64,000 nucleotides of DNA from Salicibibacter cibarius (GTDB lineage Bacteria; Bacillota; Bacilli; Bacillales; Marinococcaceae). Where the stretch lies: contig NZ_CP054705.1 in NCBI RefSeq assembly GCF_016495725.1, forward strand, positions 4,402,001 to 4,466,000. Direction: 5' to 3'. The position numbers and the translations under genes were made by a program. Below are positions 7,691-17,197 of this stretch, piece after piece. Below the pieces are notes generated by a model. It did no database searches and was not told the origin of the DNA. It saw only the letters and a list, made by a program, of their open reading frames with translations. Position 1 is the first letter of the stretch, and every line of letters starts with the position of its first letter.

Positions 7691-8932
7691 CTACACTTCT
7701 GTAATAAAGTCGAGAATCGCTTCCACTAGACTGTAAATACCAAGTGCGCTGACAATCAATACGATAAGGCCGCCGATAATGTTAAGTTTGATTGAATTGA
7801 CGTATTGGCCGAGCAAATTTTTGTTATTGACGACGATTAACAAGAAAATCGCGATGATCGGTAAAATCAGGCCGTTTAAGGCTTGTGCAAACAAAATGAG
7901 TTCCAACGGCTCAAAGCCTGTCGCTGAGGTGATCACCCCGATCGAGATGACGATGATAAACACCATTTTAAAACGGGGGTTATCAAAACCCGTGCCCCAA
8001 TTGGCAACGCCTCCAATTGTATAGGCTGCACCCATCGAGGCCGCGAGTGCCGATGAAAATCCGGCAGCAAGCAACCCGATGCTAATAAACACCGTCGCCC
8101 ATTCACCAAGCGTTGGCTCCAGGGCAACCGCCAACTGTTCGATCCCCGTCACGTCAGTGCCACGCATTACTGCCGCCGATGTAATCAATACCGCGGCAGT
8201 AATAAGCCCTCCGATGCCGATTGTAATTAAAATATCTAATCGGGATTTCTTTAGATCAGCCGGACTATTCCAACGTTCATGCGCACTTGAGGCGTGTAGG
8301 AAAAGGTTGTAGGGGACTACGGTTGTCCCGATCAGGGCAACAATGATTACGATAGAGCCGCTCGGGATGGAAGGCGTGAATGCACCTTCAAAAATCGCAA
8401 GCACATCCGGTTGAACGACCACCATTGTCGTAATGAACGTGATGCTCATAATTCCCACGAGAACGATCAGTATTTTTTCGAAAACTTTGTAGGTTCCCAT
8501 AAGACCAAGGACGAGAATGATGGTCCCGAGCACCGGCGCGATATAGTTTTGCGGGATACCGGTGATCAACGTGAGTCCGAGCGCACCACCTGTCAAATCC
8601 CCGGCCATATACGCCGCACAGCCCGTGGCAATCGATACGCCTACAACCGTCACCGTTATGTATTTCAACACCGGTCGTTTGAATTGATCGCGAATCGCTT
8701 CTCCCAAACCGCTTCCGGTAACAATGCCGATTTTTGAAGCCATCCCCTGTAAAATCATCGTGGTAACAATCGAAAACAAAACTGCCCAAAGCAAGGCATA
8801 ACCGAACGATGCCCCCGCTTCCGTCGCGGTTGATACGGTCCCGGGACCGATGAACGAAGCGGCGATGATGGCCCCCGGCCCGATCACTTTCAATTTTGAT
8901 ATAAAGCGGGCGAATAACGTATTATTTTCCAT
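7691..8932 (-). CDS. Nramp-family-related transporter with altered metal site
   Basis: About 413 residues with 11-12 membrane helices and the Nramp fold. The TM1 motif, DPGN in true Mn/Fe transporters, reads GPGTVSTATEAG here, and the TM6 MPH motif reads VVPYNLFLH. The Asp, Asn and Met that bind transition metals are thus all replaced, so manganese or iron import should not be assumed. B. subtilis YcsG-like relatives of other function are an alternative. The ATG at 8932 follows GGAGAGGTG; the upstream ATG at 8953 has no SD. Confidence 0.8.
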   Translation of the reverse strand: MENNTLFARFISKLKVIGPGAIIAASFIGPGTVSTATEAGASFGYALLWAVLFSIVTTMILQGMASKIGIVTGSGLGEAIRDQFKRPVLKYITVTVVGVSIATGCAAYMAGDLTGGALGLTLITGIPQNYIAPVLGTIILVLGLMGTYKVFEKILIVLVGIMSITFITTMVVVQPDVLAIFEGAFTPSIPSGSIVIIVALIGTTVVPYNLFLHASSAHERWNSPADLKKSRLDILITIGIGGLITAAVLITSAAVMRGTDVTGIEQLAVALEPTLGEWATVFISIGLLAAGFSSALAASMGAAYTIGGVANWGTGFDNPRFKMVFIIVISIGVITSATGFEPLELILFAQALNGLILPIIAIFLLIVVNNKNLLGQYVNSIKLNIIGGLIVLIVSALGIYSLVEAILDFITEV

Positions 8933-9062
8933 TCCCTGCACCTCTCCGTTCATGTGCCTATTTTAGGATTCAGCATAACTCAGGGTTTAGCGGGAGAGCA
9001 AGAAAAAATTCAGTAAGGCGAGCCGGAAAGGGCTGGGCAATGTACTGCCAAGCCCCTATGTT

Positions 9063-9227
9063 TTACATTAGTGGATAATACGGTTCATAACGAGGGTTTG
9101 TGTAATAAGGCGGCCGCTCACCGATTTTAGGCATTGCCCACGTCTCCGATATATACTCCATCATGACCTCTTCATCAGATTCATCCACAAGCAGCAGCTC
9201 TACCTCAGGGTTAAATTCATAGCGCAA
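9063..9227 (-). CDS. Hypothetical acidic small protein
   Basis: A product of 54 residues from the TTG at 9227, which follows AAGGAGGCGATCGT; a longer frame from ATG 9266 has no SD. Composition is acidic (VELLLVDESDEEVMMEYIS) and the end is rich in Tyr and Pro (PPYYTNPRYEPYYPLM). No family is recognised. It stands alone between the Nramp-like gene and the divergent SDR gene. Confidence 0.55.
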   Translation of the reverse strand: MRYEFNPEVELLLVDESDEEVMMEYISETWAMPKIGERPPYYTNPRYEPYYPLM

Positions 9228-9368
9228 ACGATCGCCTCCTTCTAACGTTATCTCTATGCAAATCATTCTGATGCGAGCATGTCATGACCAAAAAAGGCCC
9301 AAGACATGCACAAGGGCATTCGCCCAACCATAAATTGTTTTGGAACATACAACATATGGGAGGTCATC

Positions 9369-10349
9369 ATGATACAACATGACGATAAAAGTTATCCATC
9401 GGAAGAAATGAAAGAGCTGCAAAGATGGTTCGAAGAAAATAAACAAACAAAGCCCTATCCCTTATATCCCAACTATGGAAAAATAACACGGTATGAAGAT
9501 GTCCCGCTCGCGCAACCCGAACAGCGTCAGCTTCGGCAACCCGGGCTTGAAGCGTTTATGGTCCCCAAACCGATCATTGAAAATCCAAATTATAAAGGAA
9601 GCGGAAAACTAAAGGGAAAGATCGCGTTGATTACAGGGGGAGACAGCGGGATCGGGGCAGCAGCAGGCATCGCCTTTGCCAAAGAGGGTGCGGATGTTGC
9701 CATCGCTTATCTCGATGAGCATGAAGATGCGGAACGGACGAAAAAAAGAATCGAGCATTTTGGACAGCAATGTCTCTTGCTTCCCGGAGATTTAAGCACC
9801 AAAAAGCAAAGCGTCGAGATCGTCAAAGATACGATTGACGCATACGGCCATCTTGATATTCTCGTCAATAATGTCGGTATTCAATTTCAGCAAATGGATA
9901 TCGAGAACATTAGCGATGAACAGTTTGATGATACGTTTAAGGTCAATATTTATTCCCATTTTTACACAACGAGAGCCGCGCTCCCTTATTTAAAACCCGG
10001 AAGCTCAATCATCGGGACGACATCGGTGACCACGTATGCCGGCGAACCTCTATTGGTCGATTATAGCGCCACAAAAGGCGCGATGGTCGGTTGGACACGA
10101 TCACTCGCACAAAATATTGCCGATCGGGGCATTCGTGTGAACGCCGTTGCGCCGGGTCGGATCTGGACGCCGCTCATTCCGGCAAGCTTTTCCGCTGATG
10201 AAACCGCGCTGCACGGCGGAAATCTTTTTGATCGTATCGGGCAACCCTTCGAAGTTGCACCAGCTTATGTTTACTTGGCCTCCGATGATGCTCGTTTGGT
10301 GACCGGGCAAGTGCTCCATGTCAACGGCGGAGAGACGATGGACTCATGA
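9369..10349 (+). CDS. Short-chain dehydrogenase/reductase, general-stress type
   Basis: A 327-residue NAD(P)-dependent oxidoreductase. An N-terminal extension of about 75 residues precedes the Rossmann motif [18 protein letters not shown], then Ser and YSATKGA (Tyr-x3-Lys) form the active site. The extension and motifs match the B. subtilis YdaD/YhdF/YhxD group, several of which are SigB-controlled. The ATG follows GGGAGG by 6 nt. It faces argS convergently across array C. Substrate unknown. Confidence 0.88.
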   Translation: MIQHDDKSYPSEEMKELQRWFEENKQTKPYPLYPNYGKITRYEDVPLAQPEQRQLRQPGLEAFMVPKPIIENPNYKGSGKLKGKIALITGGDSGIGAAAGIAFAKEGADVAIAYLDEHEDAERTKKRIEHFGQQCLLLPGDLSTKKQSVEIVKDTIDAYGHLDILVNNVGIQFQQMDIENISDEQFDDTFKVNIYSHFYTTRAALPYLKPGSSIIGTTSVTTYAGEPLLVDYSATKGAMVGWTRSLAQNIADRGIRVNAVAPGRIWTPLIPASFSADETALHGGNLFDRIGQPFEVAPAYVYLASDDARLVTGQVLHVNGGETMDS

Positions 10350-10379
10350 GCGGAATCTAATCCTTGATCGGCTTATGGC

Positions 10380-10516
10380 GACCTAACTGGAAGGTGACCC
10401 ACACGTTAGGTCGTCATAAGCCACTTTTGACGACCTAACAGAGAATGGGCACCCGCGTTAGGTCATCATCTGCCCCTTTTGAAGCCCTAACTCGAAGGTG
10501 ACAGCCCCGTTAGGTC
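10380..10516. repeat. Array C: 52 bp phased inverted repeats, GACCTAAC type
   Basis: Three units with left arms at 10380, 10432 and 10484 (the last GCCCTAAC) and right arms GTTAGGTC at 10405, 10457 and 10509. Both arm series have an exact 52-bp period and every loop is 17 nt. It lies between the convergent SDR and argS genes. Confidence 0.92.
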
Positions 10517-10536
10517 GTCATCCGCTCTGCCCGCAC

Positions 10537-10568
10537 AAAAAAAGCCCGGATACGCGAAGTATTCGGGC
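10537..10568 (-). terminator. argS terminator
   Basis: GCCCGGATAC (10544-10553) pairs with GTATTCGGGC (10559-10568); on the minus strand it is followed by seven T residues. It begins 11 nt beyond the argS stop. Confidence 0.88.
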
Positions 10569-10579
10569 ATTAAGATCAC

Positions 10580-12256
10580 TCACATTTGGTCGGGTGCATA
10601 CACGCCGATGAGCGTGAGCCCGTTGGCGAGCACCGTTTGTGTGGCATTCGCTAGCGCCAGCCGCACTTGCGTCAATGCGGGGGAGCCAGGGTCCACGATG
10701 CGCTCTGCATTGTAGTAGCTATGGAACACCGACGCCAATTCATGTAAATAATTCGGAATGCGATGCTGAACATATTGTTCAGCGGCTCCTGCCACAACGG
10801 TTGGGAACTCGCCGATTTTTTTCAATAGCTCATATGCTTTTTCCGATTCGATCAACGTTAAATCGAGGTCGGCACCTGGGTCATAAGCGACGCCTTTCTC
10901 TTCTGCCTGGCGAAATAAACTGCTCACCCGGGCATGGGCATACTGCACGTAGTAGACGGGGTTCTCATTGGATTCCTCAACGGCCAAATCCATATCAAAA
11001 TCCAGGTGCGTATCCACACTTCGCATGGCAAAAAAGTAACGGGTGGCATCCAAGCCTACTTCCTCTGCCAGTTCTCGCATCGTTACGGCATTCCCCGTTC
11101 GTTTGCTCATTTTCACGCGCTCGCCGCCTTTGACGAGGTTGACGTTTTGCCCGACTTGAAAATCCAGCTTCTCCTTCGGATATCCTAGCGCTTGAATGGC
11201 CGCGTGCATACGGGCGATATAGCCATGATGATCGGCGCCGAACAAATCGACAAGCTTATCAAACCCGCGGTCCAGCTTATCTTTATGATAGGCGATGTCC
11301 GGAAGCAAATACGTGTAGGAGCCGTCATTTTTTACGAGGACACGGTCTTTATCATCGCCATATTGCGTCGATTGAAACCACGCCGCCCCGTCCTTCTCGT
11401 AGACTTCCCCGTTTTCCCGCAACGTTTCAAGCGTCTCCTCCACTTTTCCCGTCGTATACAACGACGTTTCGGAAAACCACGTATCAAACGAAACACGGAA
11501 ATCGTTCAAGTCTGTTTTCAACTTTTCAAGCAAATAATCAAGGCCAAGTCCACGAAATTGCGCTCGTCTCTCCTTTTCCGGCAACGAGACAAACGCCTCG
11601 CCGTGATCTTGCACCACCTGCTCTGCAATGCCGACAATGTCCGGGCCTTGATAGGCATCCTCGGGCATTTCCGCTTCCCGGCCGAGCGCTTGCAAATAAC
11701 GGATATCCAACGACAGCGCCAATTTGTCGATCTGATTGCCGGCGTCGTTAATATAGTACTCGCGCCCGACATTGTAACCGGCCATGTCGAGGATATTGCA
11801 AAGGGCATCGCCGACGGCAGCACCGCGCGCGTGTCCGAGGTGCAATGTTCCCGTCGGGTTCGCCGACACAAACTCCACCAACACAGAAGTTTCTTTGCCC
11901 GCATCGGAGCGTCCGTACGCCGCACCTTCACGAAGAACCGTCGGAATGACCTCGCGGAGGAATGCCTGATCAAGGAAAACATTAATAAACCCGGGGCCCG
12001 CCACTTCAAGGGTGCGCACGGAGGCCTTCTCCTTATTGAAATGCGCCGCAATTCCTTCCGCGATTTCCCTCGGGTTCTTTTTCGCCACGCGCGCAAGCTG
12101 CATGGCGACGTTCGAGGCGTAATCGCCGTGGCTTTTGTCTTTCGGGGTTTCCAATATAATATCCGGGATCTCTTCTTCTTTTGCAAAACCGTTCGCGATG
12201 ACGGATTCGCTTAATGCTTCTCTAATCTTCTGCTTCGTTTCGTCCAAGATGTTCAT
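10580..12256 (-). CDS. argS: Arginyl-tRNA synthetase
   Basis: Class I aminoacyl-tRNA synthetase of 558 residues that charges tRNA-Arg. The HIGH-type motif is in [18 protein letters not shown], and a KMSKR-type signature is in [14 protein letters not shown]. The N-terminal Add1 domain and the C-terminal DALR anticodon-binding domain ([18 protein letters not shown] onward) are complete. It starts 3 nt after the ywiB stop, the same pair as in B. subtilis, so the genes are cotranscribed. A terminator follows. Confidence 0.97.
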   Translation of the reverse strand: MNILDETKQKIREALSESVIANGFAKEEEIPDIILETPKDKSHGDYASNVAMQLARVAKKNPREIAEGIAAHFNKEKASVRTLEVAGPGFINVFLDQAFLREVIPTVLREGAAYGRSDAGKETSVLVEFVSANPTGTLHLGHARGAAVGDALCNILDMAGYNVGREYYINDAGNQIDKLALSLDIRYLQALGREAEMPEDAYQGPDIVGIAEQVVQDHGEAFVSLPEKERRAQFRGLGLDYLLEKLKTDLNDFRVSFDTWFSETSLYTTGKVEETLETLRENGEVYEKDGAAWFQSTQYGDDKDRVLVKNDGSYTYLLPDIAYHKDKLDRGFDKLVDLFGADHHGYIARMHAAIQALGYPKEKLDFQVGQNVNLVKGGERVKMSKRTGNAVTMRELAEEVGLDATRYFFAMRSVDTHLDFDMDLAVEESNENPVYYVQYAHARVSSLFRQAEEKGVAYDPGADLDLTLIESEKAYELLKKIGEFPTVVAGAAEQYVQHRIPNYLHELASVFHSYYNAERIVDPGSPALTQVRLALANATQTVLANGLTLIGVYAPDQM

Positions 12257-12259
12257 TTT

Positions 12260-12691
12260 TTATGACTCCTTAACGTCAATCGCCACCTGATAACTGCCGG
12301 CGAGTTGTCCTTGTAATTCCAGATCATAGTCCAGTTTAACATGTAACAACGATTCATTTGGATGGTCCACTTGCACATGCTTTGTTTTCGCTAACGTTTC
12401 AAACGTGCCGTAAGGGGTCCCGTACGATCCTGCTTTCTCTTCCCCTTCCATATAGGCTTGTCGCATGGACACAGCCCCTGAGCGAACAATGGTAAGATCG
12501 GATTCCTGCTGAATTTTAATAACGGTTTTTACTTCCCCGATATCTTGCAATTGTTCCGTAAACGTCACATAGGTGCTGTTTTCCTTTTCCACGAGCTCCC
12601 CTTTCCCATTCACGTGGATCTCTTTTCGTTCCCCGCCTTGCTGAACTTCGGTTTTCATGGATACTTGAATTGGGATGCCTTCCGTCGTCAT
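12260..12691 (-). CDS. ywiB: DUF1934 beta-barrel protein, YwiB-like
   Basis: A 143-residue lipocalin-like beta-barrel protein of unknown function. The product starts MTTEGIPIQVSMKTEV at the ATG 12691, preceded by AAAGGGG. Alternating polar and hydrophobic strands run the full length (for example KTVIKIQQESDLTIVRSG). In B. subtilis ywiB also precedes argS, and here only 3 nt separate them, which supports the assignment. Confidence 0.85.
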   Translation of the reverse strand: MTTEGIPIQVSMKTEVQQGGERKEIHVNGKGELVEKENSTYVTFTEQLQDIGEVKTVIKIQQESDLTIVRSGAVSMRQAYMEGEEKAGSYGTPYGTFETLAKTKHVQVDHPNESLLHVKLDYDLELQGQLAGSYQVAIDVKES

Positions 12692-12829
12692 TAACGTTTC
12701 CCCTTTCCTATTGTAGAGTTTATCCTCTCTGTTTATCGGTTGCAACAGCCGAATATTTGCTATTGATATGTTCGTCGAAACCCGACCGTAAGTCCTGCTT
12801 TCGGGGAGAAAAAATTAATAAAAAACAAA

Positions 12830-12858
12830 TCGACAAATCATGCCAATTTCGGTAGAAT
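12830..12858 (+). promoter_or_regulatory. Sigma-A-like promoter for the small membrane protein gene
   Basis: TCGACA (12830-12835), 17-bp spacer, TAGAAT (12853-12858), about 55 nt before the TTG start at 12917. Divergent to ywiB-argS. Confidence 0.6.
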
Positions 12859-12916
12859 AACAAATGGAAGATTGAGCACAAAACGTATGATCGTTTTTCA
12901 AGGAGGCTCTTTCGTT

Positions 12917-13123
12917 TTGTTTAAGAATATTGGTATTGCCATTATCATCCTATCTGTCCTCATCGTTTTTTTACATATGATCAGTGGCATTATTCTATTC
13001 GGAGCGGCGCTCTGTTCTTTAAGCATCCATTATTTTAACCAAACAAAACGGGATTGGTTTGTCGCTATCGTTTATGTATTACTCGGAATGACGTTAATTG
13101 TTTTATCTTTCCTTTACCTGTAA
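12917..13123 (+). CDS. Small three-helix membrane protein
   Basis: A 68-residue product from the TTG at 12917, 10 nt after AAGGAGG. Three hydrophobic segments fill nearly the whole chain (starting KNIGIAIIILSVLIVFLHMI; WFVAIVYVLLGMTLIVLSF at the end). I do not recognise the family; it is similar in size to several Bacillus small membrane proteins of unknown function. It stands alone with its own promoter. Confidence 0.65.
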   Translation: MFKNIGIAIIILSVLIVFLHMISGIILFGAALCSLSIHYFNQTKRDWFVAIVYVLLGMTLIVLSFLYL

Positions 13124-13190
13124 AACAAAAAAATTTTCCTCGAAATTTGCCGTGATGAACGTATGTCTGCGTTTTTCTCTACCAACCAAA

Positions 13191-13206
13191 ACACAATTTG
13201 TAGTAT
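13191..13206. promoter_or_regulatory. NrdR box 1
   Basis: ACACAATTTGTAGTAT resembles the NrdR box consensus (acaCwATATwTwGTgt). Its start is 32 bp from box 2, the three-turn spacing typical for NrdR, upstream of the ribonucleotide reductase operon. Confidence 0.75.
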
Positions 13207-13222
13207 CCCATGTTTTATCCTC

Positions 13223-13238
13223 CCACTATATGTGGTAT
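13223..13238. promoter_or_regulatory. NrdR box 2
   Basis: CCACTATATGTGGTAT, close to the NrdR consensus, placed just upstream of TATAAT at 13247-13252. Together with box 1 it suggests repression by NrdR, the ATP/dATP-sensing regulator of nrd genes. Confidence 0.75.
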
Positions 13239-13275
13239 AGTTGATGTATAATCGAAAGATTGGAAGTGGCGATTC

Positions 13276-15591
13276 ATGACGACAGTTACAACGAAAATTA
13301 CAAAGGACGGCGGTTCGCGCTCCATGCCGTTTGACCGTGACCGTTTGTATGCATTTATTGACGAAGTCACAAGTGACATCCGTATCCCGTCTTATATTGA
13401 TCAATACAAAGAAAAAATCATAAAGACGATTGAAGCAAAAGAACAGTTTTCCGCTGAAGAAATCACCCAGCTTTTACTCTTAACAGCCGCGGAGAACAAC
13501 GACATTGACATGCCGGAATGGACGTATGTAGCCACGAAAATTTTCTTGCGGGATTTGTACAAAAAAGCAGCGTACAACCGCAGCTACGATGCCGAGCAAA
13601 AATACGGCAGTTATTACGGCTTGCAAAAACGCCTCGGCCATTTGGGCATCTATGACCCGACGATCCTCCGGGACTACACGCGCGAGGAGATTGACGAAGC
13701 TGCCTCATTTATCGACCCTGAAAAAGATCACCTTCTTACATACGCCGGTTTGCGCACACTGAGCGACCGCTATCTTGCAACAGGCTATGATGGGAAGGAG
13801 GTCTACGAGCTGCCGCAGGAACGATGGCTCACGATCGCGCTCACGCTCATGTCCCAGGAAGACCGTTCGAAGCGCATGGCACTTGTGAAAGAGGCCTATT
13901 GGGCATTATCAAATCTCTATATGACTGTCGCGACACCGACACTAGCCAACGCCGGCAAAAAAGCAGGGCAACTGTCCAGCTGTTTTATTGACACAGTGGA
14001 CGACAGCCTGCAAGGCATTTACGACAGCAATACCGATATTGCCAACGTCAGCAAATACGGCGGAGGCGTCGGCGTTTATATCGGCAAAGTCCGCGCCGCC
14101 AACTCTGACATTCGCGGGTATAAAAATACGTCTTCAGGCGTGGTGCCCTGGATCCGCCAAATCAACAATACAGCCGTAAACGTCGATCAGCTCGGCACAC
14201 GCGCGGGCGCCGTCGCCGTTTATCTCGATGTGTGGCACGCGGATATCTTTGAATTTCTCGATTTGCGTTTGAATAACGGTGATGAGCGCAAACGGGCCCA
14301 TGATGTTTTTACCGGCGTCTCCTTGCCCGACGTATTTATGGAAGCGGTCGAGGCGCGCGGCGACTGGTATCTTTTTGACCCTCACGAAGTACGCAAAGTC
14401 TTCGGCTGGTCGCTGGAAGACAGCTATGACGAAGAAAAAGGCAACGGCACGTTCCGGGAACGCTATGAGCAGTGCGTACAATCCAATGAACTGACGAGCC
14501 GTAAAAAAGTAAACGCGATCGATGTCATGAAACGCATCATGCAATCGCAGTTGGAAACCGGCACCCCTTACATGTTCTATCGCGATGAAGTGAACCGCAT
14601 GAACGCGAACAAACACGAAGGCATCATTTACAGTTCCAACCTTTGCACAGAAATCATGCAAAACATGTCGGAGACCGTTGTCATCGAGCAAATCCAAGAC
14701 GACGGGGAAATTCTCGTACGCAAAAAACCCGGCGACTTCGTCGTCTGCAATCTTTCATCGATCAATCTGGGACGGGCCGTCAGAGCCGATGTCCTTCCGC
14801 GCTTGATCCCGATTCAGGTACGGATGCTTGATAACGTCATCGGCATCAACCAGCTTCCGGTCGTACAAGCGCAAATGACCAATCATAAATACCGGGCCAT
14901 CGGCTTGGGAACGTTCGGATGGCACCATCTTCTCGCCCAAAACCATATCGCGTGGGATGATCCGGAAGCGGAAAAACTCGCCGATCAAGTTTACGAAGAT
15001 ATCGCCTATCGGACCATTCAGGCAAGCGCGGATCTTGCCATTGAAAAAGGGGCATATCCCGCCTTCCCGGGTTCCGAATGGGAGAGCGGGCGCTATTTCG
15101 AACGGCACGGTTATTTTGACCAAGATGAAGATGCAGCGCTTGGAAACAACGATCATTGGAAAGAGCTGGCCGAGCAGGTCCGAAACACCGGAATTCGCAA
15201 CGGTTACTTGATCGCGGTTGCCCCGAACAGCAGCACAGCATTGATCGCCGGCAGCACGCAAGGCATTGATCCGTTCTTTGGGGCAAGCTATGTGGAAGAG
15301 AAAAAAGACTACCGAGTGACCGTTACCGCGCCTGATATTACGGGAGAGAACTACAAATACTATGAGAAAAACGCGTTCCAACAGGACCAATTCGCAAGCA
15401 TTCGCCACAACGCCGCGCGGCAAAAACATGTGGACCAATCGCAATCCTTTAACCTTTATGTCCCGGCTTCCATCAAAGCGAAGACATTGCTTGAATTGCA
15501 TTTAACGGCCTGGAATTCAGGGTTGAAAACAACGTATTATGTACGAAGCAGCAAAGTGGACATCCGCGAATGCGAATGGTGCCAAAGCTAA
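13276..15591 (+). CDS. nrdE: Class I ribonucleotide reductase, large (catalytic) subunit
   Basis: Reduces ribonucleotides to deoxyribonucleotides using a radical from the small subunit. The 771-residue protein starts with an ATP-cone (allosteric activity domain), so it is closer to NrdA architecture than to the shorter NrdE. Active-site Cys residues are visible: SSCFIDT (about 236), SSNLCTEI (457), VCNLSSINLG, and the C-terminal redox pair CEWCQS (766/769). The cone implies dATP feedback. It begins an operon with a flavodoxin and the small subunit, preceded by two NrdR boxes. Confidence 0.95.
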   Translation: MTTVTTKITKDGGSRSMPFDRDRLYAFIDEVTSDIRIPSYIDQYKEKIIKTIEAKEQFSAEEITQLLLLTAAENNDIDMPEWTYVATKIFLRDLYKKAAYNRSYDAEQKYGSYYGLQKRLGHLGIYDPTILRDYTREEIDEAASFIDPEKDHLLTYAGLRTLSDRYLATGYDGKEVYELPQERWLTIALTLMSQEDRSKRMALVKEAYWALSNLYMTVATPTLANAGKKAGQLSSCFIDTVDDSLQGIYDSNTDIANVSKYGGGVGVYIGKVRAANSDIRGYKNTSSGVVPWIRQINNTAVNVDQLGTRAGAVAVYLDVWHADIFEFLDLRLNNGDERKRAHDVFTGVSLPDVFMEAVEARGDWYLFDPHEVRKVFGWSLEDSYDEEKGNGTFRERYEQCVQSNELTSRKKVNAIDVMKRIMQSQLETGTPYMFYRDEVNRMNANKHEGIIYSSNLCTEIMQNMSETVVIEQIQDDGEILVRKKPGDFVVCNLSSINLGRAVRADVLPRLIPIQVRMLDNVIGINQLPVVQAQMTNHKYRAIGLGTFGWHHLLAQNHIAWDDPEAEKLADQVYEDIAYRTIQASADLAIEKGAYPAFPGSEWESGRYFERHGYFDQDEDAALGNNDHWKELAEQVRNTGIRNGYLIAVAPNSSTALIAGSTQGIDPFFGASYVEEKKDYRVTVTAPDITGENYKYYEKNAFQQDQFASIRHNAARQKHVDQSQSFNLYVPASIKAKTLLELHLTAWNSGLKTTYYVRSSKVDIRECEWCQS

Positions 15592-16097
15592 TGGCACCCC
15601 GAAATGCACTGATTTTGTATGAATCGTTAAGCGGCAATACGGCACAACTCTCCATGTTTATTCAGCAAATGCTTGAATATGATGGAGTAGACGCCGAACG
15701 CATGCCTTTACGTTCTTTTCTCGACCTCTCCATTGCAGATGCCGAAGCGATGATTGGGCCATACGGGACTATCTTGATTGGCACATACACCGATGATGCC
15801 CATCTTCCCCCGGAACCGATTGAAGAACTAATGGAGACGTATGCGTTTCCGGATAAGCAAATCGCTGCTTTCGGTACCGGGGACACGCAATGGGGAGAGA
15901 CGTATTGCCTGGCTGCACACACAGTGGCCAAACATTATCAGAGCCCCTATCCGGTTTTGGAAATTGAACAAATGCCCGCGAGAAGCGACGAAGAAAAAAT
16001 AGACCATTGGTTGGAGGCGATTGATGATGAGCAAACTCATGGAAAAAGTAGCGATTATGGAACCGGCAAATCCGGTGCGGTCCACCGGCATCATTAA
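15591..16097 (+). CDS. NrdI-like flavodoxin within the nrd operon
   Basis: A 168-residue flavodoxin-fold protein. The FMN phosphate loop is YESLSGNTAQLS; further flavin loops are IGTYTDDAHLPPEP and FGTGDTQWGETYCLAAHTVA, the latter like NrdI. It probably supplies oxidant or electrons for assembling the metal-radical cofactor of the small subunit. Its ATG overlaps the nrdE stop (TAATG). The 3' end overlaps nrdF by about 70 nt, so the last 24 residues are encoded in a second frame. Confidence 0.82.
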   Translation: MAPRNALILYESLSGNTAQLSMFIQQMLEYDGVDAERMPLRSFLDLSIADAEAMIGPYGTILIGTYTDDAHLPPEPIEELMETYAFPDKQIAAFGTGDTQWGETYCLAAHTVAKHYQSPYPVLEIEQMPARSDEEKIDHWLEAIDDEQTHGKSSDYGTGKSGAVHRHH

Positions 16098-17067
16098 CGG
16101 ACAATCGAGCGGTATTCTGAACTGGAACGACATTCCTTATCCATCTTTTTACCGTACGTATCGAGAACTGCTATCCAATTTCTGGATCCCGCATGAAGTG
16201 AATATGAGCCCGGACAATAAATCCATCATGGAATTATCCGATGAAGAGTTACGCGCCTACAAACTCACGATTGGCCTCCTTGCCACCCTGGACACTCCCC
16301 AAGGACGTCTCATTCATGGCGTCAGCGAATATGTCAGCGATGACAGCGTCCACGCGATTGCTGCCGTCATCGCGCAACAGGAAGTCGTTCATAACGAAAG
16401 CTATTCTTACGTGCTTTCCAGTTTGTTCGGCTTCGAAGACCAAAAACAAATTTTTGAGGACGCAAGAACGAATCCGACGATTGTCGCCCGAAATGAACGA
16501 ATCATGCGCGCGTATAACGACTTTATTGAAAACCCGACGGAAGAAAAACTGGTCAACGTCATCGTTTATTCGCTCATCTTGGAAGGCATCTTTTTCTACA
16601 GCGGCTTTGCTTTCTTTTATAACCTGGCCAGACAGCAAAAGATGAATGCGACCGCACAAATCATCAGCTTTATTAACCGTGATGAGCTCGTGCACGGCAA
16701 ATTCATGTCAGAGTTATTGCGCGCCATCCTTGGCGAAAACCCGCATTTGAACACGCCGGAATTCATGGACTTCGTTAAAAGTGAATTTCAACACGCCGTT
16801 GAATCGGAAATCGCTTGGTCAAATGAAGTGCTCGACGACATTATCGGCATCGATCTCGATGAAATGCACCAGTATATTCAGTATCGCGCCAACAAAATGC
16901 TAAAAATGCTCGGCTTGGATCCGATTTATCCGAACGCTCAGGAAAACGCCATGCCTTGGATCAAAGCCTTCGTCGACAATTTCGACGAAACAAAAACCGA
17001 CTTCTTCGAAGCCCGCAACCGCAGCTACGAGAAAGTGGACGCTGATAATGGGTTTGATGAGTTGTAA
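16024..17067 (+). CDS. nrdF: Class I ribonucleotide reductase, small (radical) subunit
   Basis: Ferritin-like protein of 347 residues that holds the metal-radical cofactor. Ligands are present: LATLDTPQ (Asp), QQEVVHNESYSY (Glu, His and the radical-position Tyr), LILEGIFFYSG (Glu) and INRDELVHGKF (Glu, His). It therefore looks like a normal Tyr-containing enzyme, not a subclass lacking ligands. ATG 16024 follows GGAGG by 6 nt and lies inside the flavodoxin gene; ATG 16027 is equally possible. Last gene of the operon. Confidence 0.93.
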   Translation: MMSKLMEKVAIMEPANPVRSTGIINGQSSGILNWNDIPYPSFYRTYRELLSNFWIPHEVNMSPDNKSIMELSDEELRAYKLTIGLLATLDTPQGRLIHGVSEYVSDDSVHAIAAVIAQQEVVHNESYSYVLSSLFGFEDQKQIFEDARTNPTIVARNERIMRAYNDFIENPTEEKLVNVIVYSLILEGIFFYSGFAFFYNLARQQKMNATAQIISFINRDELVHGKFMSELLRAILGENPHLNTPEFMDFVKSEFQHAVESEIAWSNEVLDDIIGIDLDEMHQYIQYRANKMLKMLGLDPIYPNAQENAMPWIKAFVDNFDETKTDFFEARNRSYEKVDADNGFDEL

Positions 17068-17076
17068 AAAAAGAAA

Positions 17077-17107
17077 GGGGGCTGTCTAATTGCAGACAGC
17101 CTCCCCT
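17077..17107. terminator. Hairpin after the nrd operon
   Basis: GGGGGCTGTCT and AGACAGCCTCCCC form a strong stem 10 nt after the nrdF stop. The T-run is on the minus-strand side; on the + strand only TTAAC follows, so its efficiency for nrd is uncertain. Confidence 0.6.
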
Positions 17108-17197
17108 TAACTAGCTAATCATTATTACAAACTATACACCTAAACAAAGGTTCAAAACTCTCAAGAGCCCGCAGGCTGAAAGGCAGTGACAACCTTA

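Noticed and set aside
11192-12214. Long + strand frame of 340 codons opposite argS
   Set aside because: Antisense shadow of argS; composition is Arg/Phe/Val-rich without domain or SD.
14755-15501. Minus-strand frame of 248 codons opposite nrdE
   Set aside because: Shadow of the reductase gene, no SD and no recognisable protein.
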